64,000 bases of DNA from Candidatus Saccharimonadota bacterium (GCA_017464135.1 JAFUEB010000004.1:1-64000), one strand, 5' to 3'; positions 38,293-47,382 are shown, numbered from the stretch's first letter. The notes: generated by a model from the sequence alone, not told the origin. Made by a program: numbers and translations.

Positions 38293-39678
38293 TTAGATAG
38301 CTGGAACTGGGAATTTCAGAGCTAGTTCTTTCACTTCGGCGTGAATTTTCTCGAGTTCTTTTTCGAACTTCGGCAGGCCTTCTTCGTCTTTAGCTTTGAC
38401 GCAGATGTCGGCAACCTCTTTCATCCAGCCAGCGAGGATTTTCATCTCGGCTTTGCCAAGACCGCGAGTGGTGATGGCTGGAGTGCCGAGACGAACACCA
38501 GACGGACGGAAGGCGGCGCCTTTGTCGGTCGGGAGGGAATTAGCGTTTAGAGTTAGGCCAACCATATCGAGGGCCTTTTCGTAGACTTTACCGTCAAAGC
38601 CAAAACTATCTTTGACATTTACGAGAATTAGATGGTTTTCGGTGCCACCGCCTTGAAGAATGAAGCCATGCTTCTTTAGCTCATCGGCGAGAGTTTTGGC
38701 GTTTTCAACGATGTTTTTAGCGTAAGTTTTGAATTCTGGTTTCAAATCTTCGCCGAAGGCGACGGCTTTTGCTGCGATGACGTGCTCGAGTGGGCCACCC
38801 TGGGTGCCAGGGAAGACAGCACGATCAATTAAGATTGGGATATTCTCGAGAGTTTTCTCTGGTTTCTTGAGCGGGGAAGCGACGTTGCCCTTTGAGAGAA
38901 TAAGACCACCGCGTGGACCACGGAGTGTCTTATGGGTAGTAGTGGTAACGACATGGAAGCCAAAATCGAGTGGATTTGGATGAACGCCACCAGCGATAAG
39001 ACCAGCGACGTGAGCCATATCGGCCATCAAGAGACAGTTTGGGATCTTCTTGCCGATTTCAGCGACGCGCTTGAAATCTGGAATCTTCATAAAGGCGGAA
39101 TAGCCGACTAGGATAATGCGTGGCTTCTCAGTGAGAGCCTTTTTCTCAAGCTCGTCATAGTCAATGTCGCCATCTTCCGTCACGCCATAAGAGATGAAAT
39201 TGTAAATCTTCGCGGAACGGGTGACTGGGGAACCGTGGGTGAGATGGCCGCCGGCCGGCAAGCTCATGGCGAGAATCTTATCGCCTGGTTCGCACCAAGC
39301 AAAATAGACGGCTTCGTTGGCGTTCGCGCCAGAGTGTGGTTGCACGTTGGCGTGGTCAGCATTAAAGAGGCGACAAGCGCGGTCAATGCAGAGACGCTCG
39401 ATACGGTCGACGTTAATTTGACCACCGTAATAGCGGTAATTGCCGAGGACTTCTTTACCGATTTTCGCTTCGTCCCACTCTTCGAAATCTTTCTTGTCGC
39501 CACGGCCGACACCGACACCGTCAAAATGTGGGTAGCCTTCGGAATATTTATTGGTTAAAACTGAGCCCATGGCCTTTAAAACTTCCGGCGAAACGTAGTT
39601 TTCGCTTGGAATTAATTCTAAACCTTCGCTTTGGCGAACTTTTTCACTGTCAATCAGACCAAAAACTAAATCTTTCAT
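38293..39678 (-). CDS. glyA: Serine hydroxymethyltransferase with an insertion
   Basis: SHMT converts serine and tetrahydrofolate to glycine and 5,10-methylene-tetrahydrofolate. Clear blocks: SEGLELIPSENYVSPEVL, NVQPHSGANANEAVYFA, DMAHVAGLIAGG, the PLP lysine in TTTTHKTLRGPRGG and FPGTQGGPLEHVIAAKA. At 461 residues it exceeds the usual 410-420, mainly because about 30 extra residues separate EGYP from RYYGG (about 50-80), rich in Gly, Asp and Glu. AAGGAG precedes the ATG. It is the last gene of the thyA-folA-glyA operon, eight bases after folA. Confidence 0.96.
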   Translation of the reverse strand: MKDLVFGLIDSEKVRQSEGLELIPSENYVSPEVLKAMGSVLTNKYSEGYPHFDGVGVGRGDKKDFEEWDEAKIGKEVLGNYRYYGGQINVDRIERLCIDRACRLFNADHANVQPHSGANANEAVYFAWCEPGDKILAMSLPAGGHLTHGSPVTRSAKIYNFISYGVTEDGDIDYDELEKKALTEKPRIILVGYSAFMKIPDFKRVAEIGKKIPNCLLMADMAHVAGLIAGGVHPNPLDFGFHVVTTTTHKTLRGPRGGLILSKGNVASPLKKPEKTLENIPILIDRAVFPGTQGGPLEHVIAAKAVAFGEDLKPEFKTYAKNIVENAKTLADELKKHGFILQGGGTENHLILVNVKDSFGFDGKVYEKALDMVGLTLNANSLPTDKGAAFRPSGVRLGTPAITTRGLGKAEMKILAGWMKEVADICVKAKDEEGLPKFEKELEKIHAEVKELALKFPVPAI

Positions 39679-39686
39679 AATTCTCC

Positions 39687-40160
39687 TTATTTTAATGAAT
39701 ATTTCGCGAAGGCATAGATTAGATCATGGCTCTCTCCTTTCTTAATGATGGTTTTATCATAGCGGGATTTATCAAAATCAGGGAAATATGTATCCGCATC
39801 AGCGGAAGCTTCGATTTCGGTGAGATAAATAGTCTTGGCATAAGGAGCAAAGGCTTCGTAAATTTGGCCACCACCAATGATGAAGATTTCTTCGTCGGTG
39901 TCCTTATTGTCAGCGATAAATTGCTCTAAATCATGGATAGTTTTGTCGGCACCTTCGACGTCGTGGCGGGAAATCACGATATTTTCGCGATGCGGGAGTT
40001 TACCTGGTAGACTTTCCCAGGTTTTTCGACCCATCACGACTTTGTGACCTCTGGTAGTGTCACGGAAAAATTGCATGTCTTCTTTGATATGGAAAATCAG
40101 CTCGCCGTGTAACCCAAGTTCGCCATTTTTTCCGACTGCTGCAATTAAACTAAAACTCAT
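39687..40160 (-). CDS. folA: Dihydrofolate reductase
   Basis: DHFR reduces dihydrofolate, the by-product of ThyA, to tetrahydrofolate. Start chosen at MSFSLIAAVGKNGELG because that is the standard N-terminus and it follows the thyA stop by one base, with GGAG inside the thyA end; a longer frame to 40202 overlaps thyA and is unlikely. Further motifs: KEDMQFFRDTT, HKVVMGRKTWESLP, NIVISR, IFIIGGGQIYEAF and IYLTEI. Length 157 aa is typical. Confidence 0.95.
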   Translation of the reverse strand: MSFSLIAAVGKNGELGLHGELIFHIKEDMQFFRDTTRGHKVVMGRKTWESLPGKLPHRENIVISRHDVEGADKTIHDLEQFIADNKDTDEEIFIIGGGQIYEAFAPYAKTIYLTEIEASADADTYFPDFDKSRYDKTIIKKGESHDLIYAFAKYSLK

Positions 40161-40161
40161 T

Positions 40162-41127
40162 TTACTCCGTAACTGGCATCTTAATCGTGCCGAGATTTTC
40201 ATAATTTTCTAGTTTGATATCTTTAAGGGCGCGGGAATTGTCGAAATCATAGAAGTCCTTAATCTCTGGGTTCAGCCAGAGGGTTGGGGCTTTTGGCAGG
40301 GTGCCATTCTTCTTAGCTTCGTCGTAGCGAGCGATTTGCTCCTTGATACCGTCAATCTGATTCTCATAGATGTGGGCGTCGTTCGTGATAAAGGTGAATT
40401 GGCCCGGTTTCGCGCCGACGACGTGGGCGATTAAATGACAGAGAACGGCGTACTGTACCACATTGAATGGTAAACCTAGCGGCACATCAGATGAACGGGA
40501 AGTAACAAGGATATTGAGCTTGCCGTCAATCAGATTCCATTGGGAATTCCAGACGCAGGAAGGTAAAGCGGCGGTCTCGAGCCACTCGTTTTGCCAGAGC
40601 GAAAGTACCATACGGCGGTTGCCGGGGTTATTTTTCAGTGTTTCAATTAAATTTTCGATGAGATAGTAGCGTTTTACAATCCAGCCATAGGCAGTACCGA
40701 TGGTGTGGGCGAAGTCTTCTGGTGGCAAATCTGGGTGGTTTTTCTTGAAAATTTCGTTCAGATTGCGACCGAGGTAGACACCGTTATCATCGGCTTCCCA
40801 TTCGTCCCAGATTTTGACGTTTCTTTCGTGTAAATCACGGACGTCATTTGAGGCCATCTGATAAATCCAAAGCATTTCGAGGACAGCGGTCTTAAAACCA
40901 ACTTTTTTCGAGACTAGAATAGGGAATTCTTCTGATAAATCAAATTGAAGGACTTGGTGCGGTAAACGAATGGTTTTTGCGCTAGAAGCGCCCTGGGCAG
41001 CGTGATCGGGAATTGCCGAAGCGACCGAGGCTTTTCTGGTATCGGTCTTCTTATAATTGGTAACTTTTTCGCCGTGTTCTAGAATTCTTCGACATAAGTC
41101 GATGTATTGATCATCAAACTTGCTCAT
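40162..41127 (-). CDS. thyA: Thymidylate synthase ThyA
   Basis: ThyA methylates dUMP to dTMP using methylene-tetrahydrofolate. The catalytic cysteine is in ALPSCVWNSQW (commonly LPPCH); NRRMVLSLW, SRSSDVPLGLPFNVVQYAVL and the dUMP-binding H-x-Y in NDAHIYENQI follow. The C-terminus ends with the expected small hydrophobic residues (MPVTE). 321 residues is longer than the common 264, mainly by an extended N-terminal half. GGAGGT precedes the ATG, and a minus-strand TATAAT lies at 41152-41147. First gene of the thyA-folA-glyA operon. Confidence 0.95.
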   Translation of the reverse strand: MSKFDDQYIDLCRRILEHGEKVTNYKKTDTRKASVASAIPDHAAQGASSAKTIRLPHQVLQFDLSEEFPILVSKKVGFKTAVLEMLWIYQMASNDVRDLHERNVKIWDEWEADDNGVYLGRNLNEIFKKNHPDLPPEDFAHTIGTAYGWIVKRYYLIENLIETLKNNPGNRRMVLSLWQNEWLETAALPSCVWNSQWNLIDGKLNILVTSRSSDVPLGLPFNVVQYAVLCHLIAHVVGAKPGQFTFITNDAHIYENQIDGIKEQIARYDEAKKNGTLPKAPTLWLNPEIKDFYDFDNSRALKDIKLENYENLGTIKMPVTE

Positions 41128-41207
41128 TTAACCTCCGTTCTAGACAATTATAGCATGTTTTAAGAGGCGAAAAGTCGTGAAATAAGGTGTTTTTAATGCT
41201 CTTATAC

Positions 41208-41236
41208 TTGACTTTTTTAAGCATATGTGCTATAAT
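41208..41236 (+). promoter_or_regulatory. Promoter of the secreted sortase-like gene
   Basis: TTGACT (41208-41213), 17-base spacer, TATAAT (41231-41236); closely resembles the promoter at 1767-1795. Confidence 0.8.
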
Positions 41237-41266
41237 TAGTAGTAATTAGGTCTATTGGAGTTTATT

Positions 41267-42049
41267 ATGAGTATAGGAAAACGCCTGATTATTATTTTTT
41301 TATCTAGTTTTATTGGTATTACAACGGTGCCAGACATTTTGGTTTCGGCCGATGCTGCACCGATTTCGGATGTAAAATTCGCGGAGGTGAAGGCTTCGGT
41401 GACTACTGAAACCCCTGTCAAGACCACAGTAGCTACGACTCCGGTGGCTACGAAAACTACGACTACGCAGACGAAACCTACTACTCAAGCGATTAAGCCA
41501 GCCGCTCAGACTCAGACTCAAACTGCACCAGTTACCCAAAAGCCAGTTCAGGCTGCTCCGACTACTCAAACTCCGGCTACTCCAGCCGTAACTCCTGCTC
41601 CTGTGGTGAAACCAAACCAGATTGTGATTGGTGGCCGTACGATTTCGATGACCATCGTAAAAGATACCCGTGCTGATGCGGGTAACCATGTGAATATGTA
41701 TTGTGGTAGTAATGCGGCTTGTAATAAGTTTATTTATGGTCACAACTCGGCTGCCGTCTTTGGTAATCTCAAGAATCTTCGCGTGGGTGTCGACACTTTT
41801 ACTGTTACTCTTAACGGTGTAACTTCGACCTATCGTATCGTGAACAAGGTGATTTATGACTACGAACTGGGTGGTAATGGCGCTCTTCGTTTGAACGGCG
41901 ATACGAGTACTAACTATATGAACCGTACTGCTAAGGCTAAGGACAATAATAACGTCCAATACGATCTTGCCCTGATGACCTGTCATGGTCAATCACTTGG
42001 TAGTGGCAACGCTACCCAGCGTCTAGTGCTTTTTGCAAATAAGATATAA
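41267..42049 (+). CDS. Secreted sortase-like protein with Thr/Gln/Pro linker
   Basis: 260 residues: signal peptide (LIIIFLSSFIGITTVPDILVSADA), a 75-residue linker of Thr, Gln, Pro, Ala and Val, then a sortase-like domain. His159 in FIYGHNSAAVFG, Cys239 in LALMTCHGQ and Arg252 in ATQRLVLFA give the His-Cys-Arg order of sortases. Start ATG 41267 was preferred over an in-frame TTG at 41255 because GGAG lies 6 bases before the ATG. A released or wall-bound sortase would be unusual, since most are membrane anchored; whether the signal peptide is cleaved is not known. Confidence 0.75.
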   Translation: MSIGKRLIIIFLSSFIGITTVPDILVSADAAPISDVKFAEVKASVTTETPVKTTVATTPVATKTTTTQTKPTTQAIKPAAQTQTQTAPVTQKPVQAAPTTQTPATPAVTPAPVVKPNQIVIGGRTISMTIVKDTRADAGNHVNMYCGSNAACNKFIYGHNSAAVFGNLKNLRVGVDTFTVTLNGVTSTYRIVNKVIYDYELGGNGALRLNGDTSTNYMNRTAKAKDNNNVQYDLALMTCHGQSLGSGNATQRLVLFANKI

Positions 42050-42067
42050 GTCTGATAGAATGGGGAC

Positions 42068-43348
42068 ATGGTAAAGTGGAGGAAAACGTTATTTTTGGCC
42101 CTGTTTATTCTGGTCTTAAGTACGTTTTTTGTAGTAAATTCGATTGTCGTTACTGGTCACGAGGTACAGCCAATCACGCCGACTATACCGAAGATTGAAT
42201 TGTCAGCGGCCCCATCGATTGAGGAGATGGTTCAGAATGGCAAAGAGACGCGCTATGAGGGTGCGGTGTTTTTTGTAAACGAAGATTTATATAGGGACGT
42301 CGAAGTGAAGGGGCGGGGCAATTCGACTTTTCGCAGCGAAAAGATGCCGTTTCAGATTAAGTTTTCGGAAAAGATTGATCTTTATGGTATGGGGAAATCC
42401 AAGAAATGGATTCTGCTTGCAAATTATTACGATAGTACGCAAGTTAGAAATAGCGTAGCGTTTTATATTGAACGTTTGCTTGGCGAGCAGTATGCTCTAA
42501 ATGGCAAATTTGTAGAGCTATATTATAACAACGAAAACTTGGGGCTATATTACCTGACGCCAAAGGTTGAGATTGGTAAAGCGCGCGTGGATTTACGCGA
42601 TCCTTTGGGCGTTATTGCCGAATATGACTCGGTTCATAATAAGAATAAAAAATGCTATGTGCCAAAATCTGGAGGTTGTATTACGGTGTCAGATTTAGTG
42701 TCGAAGGATAATGAAAGTGCAGCGATGGCAGATTTCATGAAGTCGTTTGATAATTTAATGTCGGCGGCGAAACGTGGCGACTATGCGAACGTTTCGAAAA
42801 TGGCCGACGTCGAGTCGCTTGCGATTTATTACATTCTCAGTGAATTTTCGGTCAATCCGGATGCGTATATTTCGAGTTTCTATTTCTATAAGGATGGGCC
42901 GGAGGATAAGATTCATGCGGGACCGGGTTGGGATTTCGATTTCGCCTTTGGCAATCGCCGGTGGTCTTTTGCCAAGGAAGACGAATTTTACTCGCCGTCA
43001 TTTAAGCAATTCCAGCGTCGCTGGGCGTTTGGTGGCTCAGAATATTTTGATAAAGTCAGTGGTACAACCCGCGTGATGGAGTCGGATGATGCGATTTCGA
43101 AATTACTATATTATATGATTGATATGCCAGAGTTTTTGAGCCAAGTCAAAACGATTTATCGCGAAAAATTGATGGGTAAAAAAGACGAAATAATTGGCTT
43201 AATTAAAGATGAAGTTGCTATGATTAAGGACTACGCTCTAAGTGATAACAGCCGGCTTCAATTTGACGATTTTTACACGGAACTCGATGAACTGATGATT
43301 TGGATTACGGAACGTTTTAAACACTTCGATACTGAATACGGTACATAA
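42068..43348 (+). CDS. CotH-kinase-family secreted protein
   Basis: CotH proteins are atypical secreted kinases first found in spore coats. After an N-terminal TM/signal segment (LFLALFILVLSTFFVVNSIVV) come the family blocks: VEVKGRGNSTF (82-87 GRGNST), MPFQIKFSEKIDLYGMGKSKKWILLANYYD, the RNSVAFYI helix, FVELYYNNENLGLYYLTPKVE, and the metal-binding GPGWDFDFAFGNRRW. The substrate is unknown. ATG 42068 is exactly 6 nt downstream of TAGAAT (42056-42061), with TTGCAA 17 bases before that, pointing to a leaderless transcript. Confidence 0.85.
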   Translation: MVKWRKTLFLALFILVLSTFFVVNSIVVTGHEVQPITPTIPKIELSAAPSIEEMVQNGKETRYEGAVFFVNEDLYRDVEVKGRGNSTFRSEKMPFQIKFSEKIDLYGMGKSKKWILLANYYDSTQVRNSVAFYIERLLGEQYALNGKFVELYYNNENLGLYYLTPKVEIGKARVDLRDPLGVIAEYDSVHNKNKKCYVPKSGGCITVSDLVSKDNESAAMADFMKSFDNLMSAAKRGDYANVSKMADVESLAIYYILSEFSVNPDAYISSFYFYKDGPEDKIHAGPGWDFDFAFGNRRWSFAKEDEFYSPSFKQFQRRWAFGGSEYFDKVSGTTRVMESDDAISKLLYYMIDMPEFLSQVKTIYREKLMGKKDEIIGLIKDEVAMIKDYALSDNSRLQFDDFYTELDELMIWITERFKHFDTEYGT

Positions 43349-43377
43349 ATTAAGCGTAATTATGATATAATTTTTAT

Positions 43378-44112
43378 ATGCATAAAAAACTATTCAAGTA
43401 TTTATTCATCATAGTGATAATTGCTGGTTTAGTTTGGCTAGGTTACACTGGCTTTAAGGAACGTTGGTTTAATATTAACGGTTGGTTTGTTGGTGGTAAT
43501 CCTTTTGGTGTAGATGTTTCGTCATATCAGGAACGCACCGATTTTAATAAACTAAAGGATCAAGGTGTCGAATTTGCCTACATCAAGGCGACGGAAGGTA
43601 GCACTCACGTAGATCCAAGTTTTAGGCAAAAATGGAAAGATGCGGCCGATGCCGGAATGCTAGTCGGCGCTTATCATTTCTTCTCGTATGAAAGCAGTGG
43701 TACGAAGCAGGCGAAGAACTACATTGAAACAGTCGGGAAATTAAAAGGGAAACTTATACCGGCGGTCGATATGGAACTTTCAATGACGGAGGTTTACAAC
43801 CCACCAGAAAAAGAAGATGTGGTTCGTGGACTCAAAGCATTTATTGCCGTGGTGGAAGAAGAATATGGCGTAAAACCTCTGATATATGCTCAAAAAGATT
43901 ATTTTGATAAATACCTCGCGGATGATTTTAAAGACTATCCAAAATGGGTGCGTAATGTCTTTTATCCGGTTTGGATTGACATGGGTGATGATTGGACTGT
44001 CTGGCAATACAATGATCACGGCCAACTCAAAGGTTATCAGGGTGAGACTTATATCGACTACAATGTCGTAAATATGACTAAGGGTGGCCTTGATGCCATC
44101 AAAGTGAAGTAG
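43378..44112 (+). CDS. GH25 lysozyme-family muramidase, membrane anchored
   Basis: GH25 enzymes cleave the MurNAc-GlcNAc bond of peptidoglycan. An N-terminal TM (FKYLFIIVIIAGLVWLGYTGF) precedes the catalytic barrel: FGVDVSSYQERTDF, EFAYIKATEGSTHVDPSF, GAYHFFSY, LIPAVDMELSM with the active acidic residues, and VWQYNDHG near the end. All key motifs are present. In a host-dependent bacterium it may act on its own wall or a host's; that is inference. TATAAT (43366-43371) ends 6 nt before the ATG, so the mRNA is probably leaderless. Confidence 0.93.
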   Translation: MHKKLFKYLFIIVIIAGLVWLGYTGFKERWFNINGWFVGGNPFGVDVSSYQERTDFNKLKDQGVEFAYIKATEGSTHVDPSFRQKWKDAADAGMLVGAYHFFSYESSGTKQAKNYIETVGKLKGKLIPAVDMELSMTEVYNPPEKEDVVRGLKAFIAVVEEEYGVKPLIYAQKDYFDKYLADDFKDYPKWVRNVFYPVWIDMGDDWTVWQYNDHGQLKGYQGETYIDYNVVNMTKGGLDAIKVK

Positions 44113-44143
44113 TGTATAATTATAAAAAATAATAGGAGGTAAA

Positions 44144-44626
44144 ATGGCAAAAGAAAAAGGTAATAAGGCGCTCTATATTGGTATCGGTGTGGTTGCGGTG
44201 ATTGCGGTTGTCGTTGGTATTATTATCGCCGTAACACGTGGTGGTGGTAACAGTGACAATGGCGGTGATGGAGGCAGCTCATCTGTTTACACGGCGAGTG
44301 ATTTTTCGCCAGTGAGTGAGACGATTAAACTTGGTGATTACGATGCGATGTTTACTTTGGCGAAGGCTATTCAAAATGGTGAAGCGATTGGTAAAATCGT
44401 GGAAATTGATGGTTATGTTTCGCATCCTGGCTCCAAATATAGCATCGTTGAAAGAAATGCTGATGGTAGTAAGAGTATCGGTACTGAATTTGTGATTGAA
44501 AGCGACAATCCAAATTATCCAAAAGATGGTGACCACGTGATTATGGTTGCAAAAGTTGTGGAAAGATCGGCACTTTATTGGAATTATGCGACCATTCAAG
44601 AACTCGTTAGTGTTGTCAATGATTAG
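44144..44626 (+). CDS. Hypothetical membrane-anchored protein, OB-like outer domain
   Basis: 160 residues: basic start, one TM helix (ALYIGIGVVAVIAVVVGIIIAV), a Gly/Ser/Asp linker and a small beta-rich domain (IGKIVEIDGYVSHPGSKYSIVE... HVIMVAKVVERSALYWNYATIQEL). The '...VEIDGYV' and later strands suggest an OB-type barrel, but the family is not identified. Strong Shine-Dalgarno AGGAGG at 44134-44139 and TATAAT at 44115-44120: a leadered gene among leaderless neighbours. Confidence 0.7.
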   Translation: MAKEKGNKALYIGIGVVAVIAVVVGIIIAVTRGGGNSDNGGDGGSSSVYTASDFSPVSETIKLGDYDAMFTLAKAIQNGEAIGKIVEIDGYVSHPGSKYSIVERNADGSKSIGTEFVIESDNPNYPKDGDHVIMVAKVVERSALYWNYATIQELVSVVND

Positions 44627-44651
44627 TTAATATGGTAAAATAACGAATGGC

Positions 44652-44727
44652 GGGGCATTAGCTCATTTGGTAGAGCGCTTCCATGGCATGGAAGAGGTGA
44701 CGAGTTCGAATCTCGTATGCTCCACCA
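44652..44727 (+). tRNA. tRNA-Ala (anticodon GGC)
   Basis: Acceptor GGGGCAT / ATGCTCC with the G3-U70 pair, anticodon stem CTTCC/GGAAG around ATGGCAT (anticodon GGC), T arm ACGAG-TTCGAAT-CTCGT, discriminator A and encoded CCA. TAAAAT at 44636-44641 is the probable -10. Confidence 0.95.
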
Positions 44728-44839
44728 CATCTAGGAACGAACATACTGCAAAGCACGATTGCATATTGGTCAAAGACGCGTTAAGAAACTACTGTGGATA
44801 TTTGCGTTATCGCTTGAATTGATATGATACAATATAGAT

Positions 44840-45850
44840 ATGAAAACGATTTTAACTGGAATTAGATCAAACTCGGTGCTAACGCTCGGGAATTATCTTG
44901 GGGCCCTTCTGCCAATGGTGCGTTTAGCAAATGAACATTCAAAAGACTCAAATGTAAACATTTTTGTACCAGATCTCCATTCGATTATTTCGGACGTAGA
45001 CGGCGATCTTCGCGAGAACACGATTCGCACGCTCAAATATTATTTGGCCGCTGGTCTTGAGATTAATGAGAATGTTCATATTTATCGTCAGAGTTATGTG
45101 CCGGCGCATTCTGAGCTTTGTTGGATTCTTGATTGTGTCGCAACGATGGGCGAAACTTCGCGTATGATTCAGTTTAAAGAGAAATCAAAAGGCCAGGAAT
45201 CTTGCAATGTTGGTATCTTTAACTATCCGATTTTGATGGCAGCGGATATTCTACTTTATGATGCAGAATACATTCCACTGGGCGAAGACCAATTCCAACA
45301 CATCGAACTAGCTCGTAATATTGCAATTCGTTTTAATAATCGTTTTGGGGAAATCTTTACCGTTCCAGCGAAGACTGCTGACCAGGTAAAGTTTATGGAG
45401 GTTGATAATGCAATCCGTATTCGCGATCTTCTAAACCCAGAAAAGAAGATGAGTAAGTCGACACTTGCCGAAGGCTCGAAGATTATGCTTGATGACGATC
45501 CATCGAGAGCAGCAAAGAAAATTATGTCTGCAACGACTGATTCGCTCGGAAAAGTGAAGTTTGATATGTTTAACCAGCCAGGGATTTCGAACTTGCTTCA
45601 AATAGAAGCTTTAGTTACCAACACTCCGCTTCAAGATGTGATTGCAACTTGGAATGGCGAAACTCGCTATGGCGAGTTGAAGACCAAGGTGGCGTCGAGC
45701 GTTTCCGAAATGTTGACCGTGTTTCAGAGTAAGATGGCTGGAATTTCGGATGGCGATGTTTACGATTTGTTAGCGGCTGGCGAAAAGTATGCTAACGATG
45801 TTGCGAATAAGAAACTACTCGAAGTGCAAAAAGCATTTCATTTGAGGTAA
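44840..45850 (+). CDS. trpS: Tryptophanyl-tRNA synthetase
   Basis: TrpRS charges tRNA-Trp. The class I HIGH-equivalent is LTLGNYLGA (residues 14-22), preceded by TGIRSNSV instead of the usual TGIQPTGxLH, a noticeable local change. GEDQFQHIELARNIAIRFN and the KMSKS loop (KKMSKSTLAEGSKIML) are intact. 336 residues is normal. TACAAT (44828-44833) lies exactly 6 nt before the ATG and there is no Shine-Dalgarno, so the mRNA is probably leaderless. The RluA-type gene begins one base after its stop. Confidence 0.95.
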   Translation: MKTILTGIRSNSVLTLGNYLGALLPMVRLANEHSKDSNVNIFVPDLHSIISDVDGDLRENTIRTLKYYLAAGLEINENVHIYRQSYVPAHSELCWILDCVATMGETSRMIQFKEKSKGQESCNVGIFNYPILMAADILLYDAEYIPLGEDQFQHIELARNIAIRFNNRFGEIFTVPAKTADQVKFMEVDNAIRIRDLLNPEKKMSKSTLAEGSKIMLDDDPSRAAKKIMSATTDSLGKVKFDMFNQPGISNLLQIEALVTNTPLQDVIATWNGETRYGELKTKVASSVSEMLTVFQSKMAGISDGDVYDLLAAGEKYANDVANKKLLEVQKAFHLR

Positions 45851-45851
45851 T

Positions 45852-46730
45852 ATGTTTATCACGGGGAAGAAGTTTAGTAAACCGGAAATGTCGCGGGTGA
45901 TTAATGGCGACATTGAATTGAAAGGCGAGGAAGAAAAGGAAGAAAAGTTTCGCCTAGACCTTTTGATGGTCGAGAAATATAAGAGCTATAATCGTTCATC
46001 ACTTCAGAAATTTATTGAGAGTGGTTTTGTGAAAGTGGACGGGGAATTAGCAAAGAAACCAAACCAGAAGTTTACTAAGGATGCAAAAATTGAGTTAAAC
46101 GTACCAAGTGATTTAAAGAATTCAGATTTGAAGCCAGCAGTATTATATGAAGATGATGATGTCATTGTGCTGGATAAGCCGGCGGGATTGCTGTCGATGG
46201 CAAAAGGTGAGTATTGCCCGGAAGTGACGCTTGAGAATTATGGTTTATTAGTACATCGACTAGACCGCGATACTTCGGGTGTTGTTATCTTGGCTAAGAA
46301 TCCAGAAGTACAGTCATTCCTTCGCCGTCAGTTCCAGGATCGTACTACACACAAGACTTATTATGCGGTTATCGAAGGTCGACCGAAACTTGATAAAGCA
46401 AAGATTGATCTCCCAATCGCGCGCGATTTGAAGCGCCCAACGACCTTCCGGGTGGATGCGAATGGTAAACCATCTGAAACGGACTATGAGGTGATTAAAT
46501 CTGATGATAAACATTCCCTAGTGGAGCTGAAACCGAAGACTGGTCGTACTCATCAACTTAGGGTCCATATGAAATACATTGGCCATCCGATTGTTGGTGA
46601 TGAAGTATATGGTGATGAAAAGGCAAAGCGGCTGTTTCTCCATGCTGGTAAACTAGAAATTACGCTTCCGGGTGGTAAGCGCACAACTTTTGAATCTAAA
46701 ACACCAAAGGAATTCATGGATGTTTTTTAA
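45852..46730 (+). CDS. RluA-family pseudouridine synthase
   Basis: RluA-type enzymes isomerise uridine in rRNA or tRNA. An S4 RNA-binding domain (RLDLLMVEKYKSYNRSSLQKFIESGFVKVDGELAKKPNQ) is followed by the catalytic domain with HRLDRDTSGVVILAKN (catalytic Asp) and KPKTGRTHQLRVHMKYIGHPIVGDEVYG. This order suits the RluD/RluC-like subgroup; the exact target site cannot be told. An N-terminal acidic extension of about 30 residues is present. It overlaps the downstream holB-like gene by 11 bases. Confidence 0.92.
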   Translation: MFITGKKFSKPEMSRVINGDIELKGEEEKEEKFRLDLLMVEKYKSYNRSSLQKFIESGFVKVDGELAKKPNQKFTKDAKIELNVPSDLKNSDLKPAVLYEDDDVIVLDKPAGLLSMAKGEYCPEVTLENYGLLVHRLDRDTSGVVILAKNPEVQSFLRRQFQDRTTHKTYYAVIEGRPKLDKAKIDLPIARDLKRPTTFRVDANGKPSETDYEVIKSDDKHSLVELKPKTGRTHQLRVHMKYIGHPIVGDEVYGDEKAKRLFLHAGKLEITLPGGKRTTFESKTPKEFMDVF

Positions 46731-47382
46731 TTCGGTAGAAGAAATCCAGCCAATTGCTTCGCGGGTTGGGTGCTCAATTTTTGTACTGCCAAAACTCACC
46801 AAGTTCGAGATAAAAAATGCCATTATTTTGACGCCAGAAACCAAGTCGGTGATTACGATTGAACAAGTACAAGATATGTTGAAACTGCTTGGTACGAAGC
46901 AAAAATCGGATCGTTATATTATTATTCGTCCGGCAGAGCTTTTGGGCCTTGAAGCGGCGAATGCGCTACTTAAAAATCTTGAGGAGCCAAAGGATAATAT
47001 CCATTTTGTATTAGTAACGGATGTACCATCAAAATTACTGCCGACAATTCTGAGCCGTGCTTCGGTTTATTTCCTTAAGACAAAGCCCGCAATTGAAAGT
47101 GGGATCGAAGCAGACGAGAAGATTAAGGATTTAGCCAAACGATTGATGGTGGCGAAACCAGCCGAACTCCCGGCACTTGCCGATGAAATTGTGAAATCTA
47201 AGGATAATGTGAAGGCGAGAACACTTGAGATTGTTGGTACCGCGATTGAGATGCTCTATAAGTCGTATTTCATTACGAAAAAAGAAGTTTTTATCAAAAA
47301 GATTCCGAATTTTTTGACACTTTATGAGAGCATTGAACGGAACGGTCATATTAAAACACACATTGTGGCTGATTTGCTATGA
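46720..47382 (+). CDS. DNA polymerase III delta'-like (HolB-type) protein
   Basis: Delta' is the stator of the clamp loader. The segment RPAELLGLEAANALLKNLEEPKDNIHFVLVTDVPSKLLPTILSRA matches the conserved HolB/DnaX core with its sensor-1 region. The protein lacks a Walker A loop, as delta' commonly does. At 220 residues it is shorter than typical HolB (about 300). I chose ATG 46720 (MFFNSVEEIQ) with AAGGA upstream; an in-frame GTG at 46672 overlaps the pseudouridine synthase by 59 bases. Confidence 0.8.
   Translation: MFFNSVEEIQPIASRVGCSIFVLPKLTKFEIKNAIILTPETKSVITIEQVQDMLKLLGTKQKSDRYIIIRPAELLGLEAANALLKNLEEPKDNIHFVLVTDVPSKLLPTILSRASVYFLKTKPAIESGIEADEKIKDLAKRLMVAKPAELPALADEIVKSKDNVKARTLEIVGTAIEMLYKSYFITKKEVFIKKIPNFLTLYESIERNGHIKTHIVADLL

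Noticed and set aside
41300-41992. Minus-strand open frame of 230 codons opposite the secreted sortase-like gene.
   Set aside because: Low-complexity Ser/Arg translation caused by the Thr/Gln-rich linker on the other strand.
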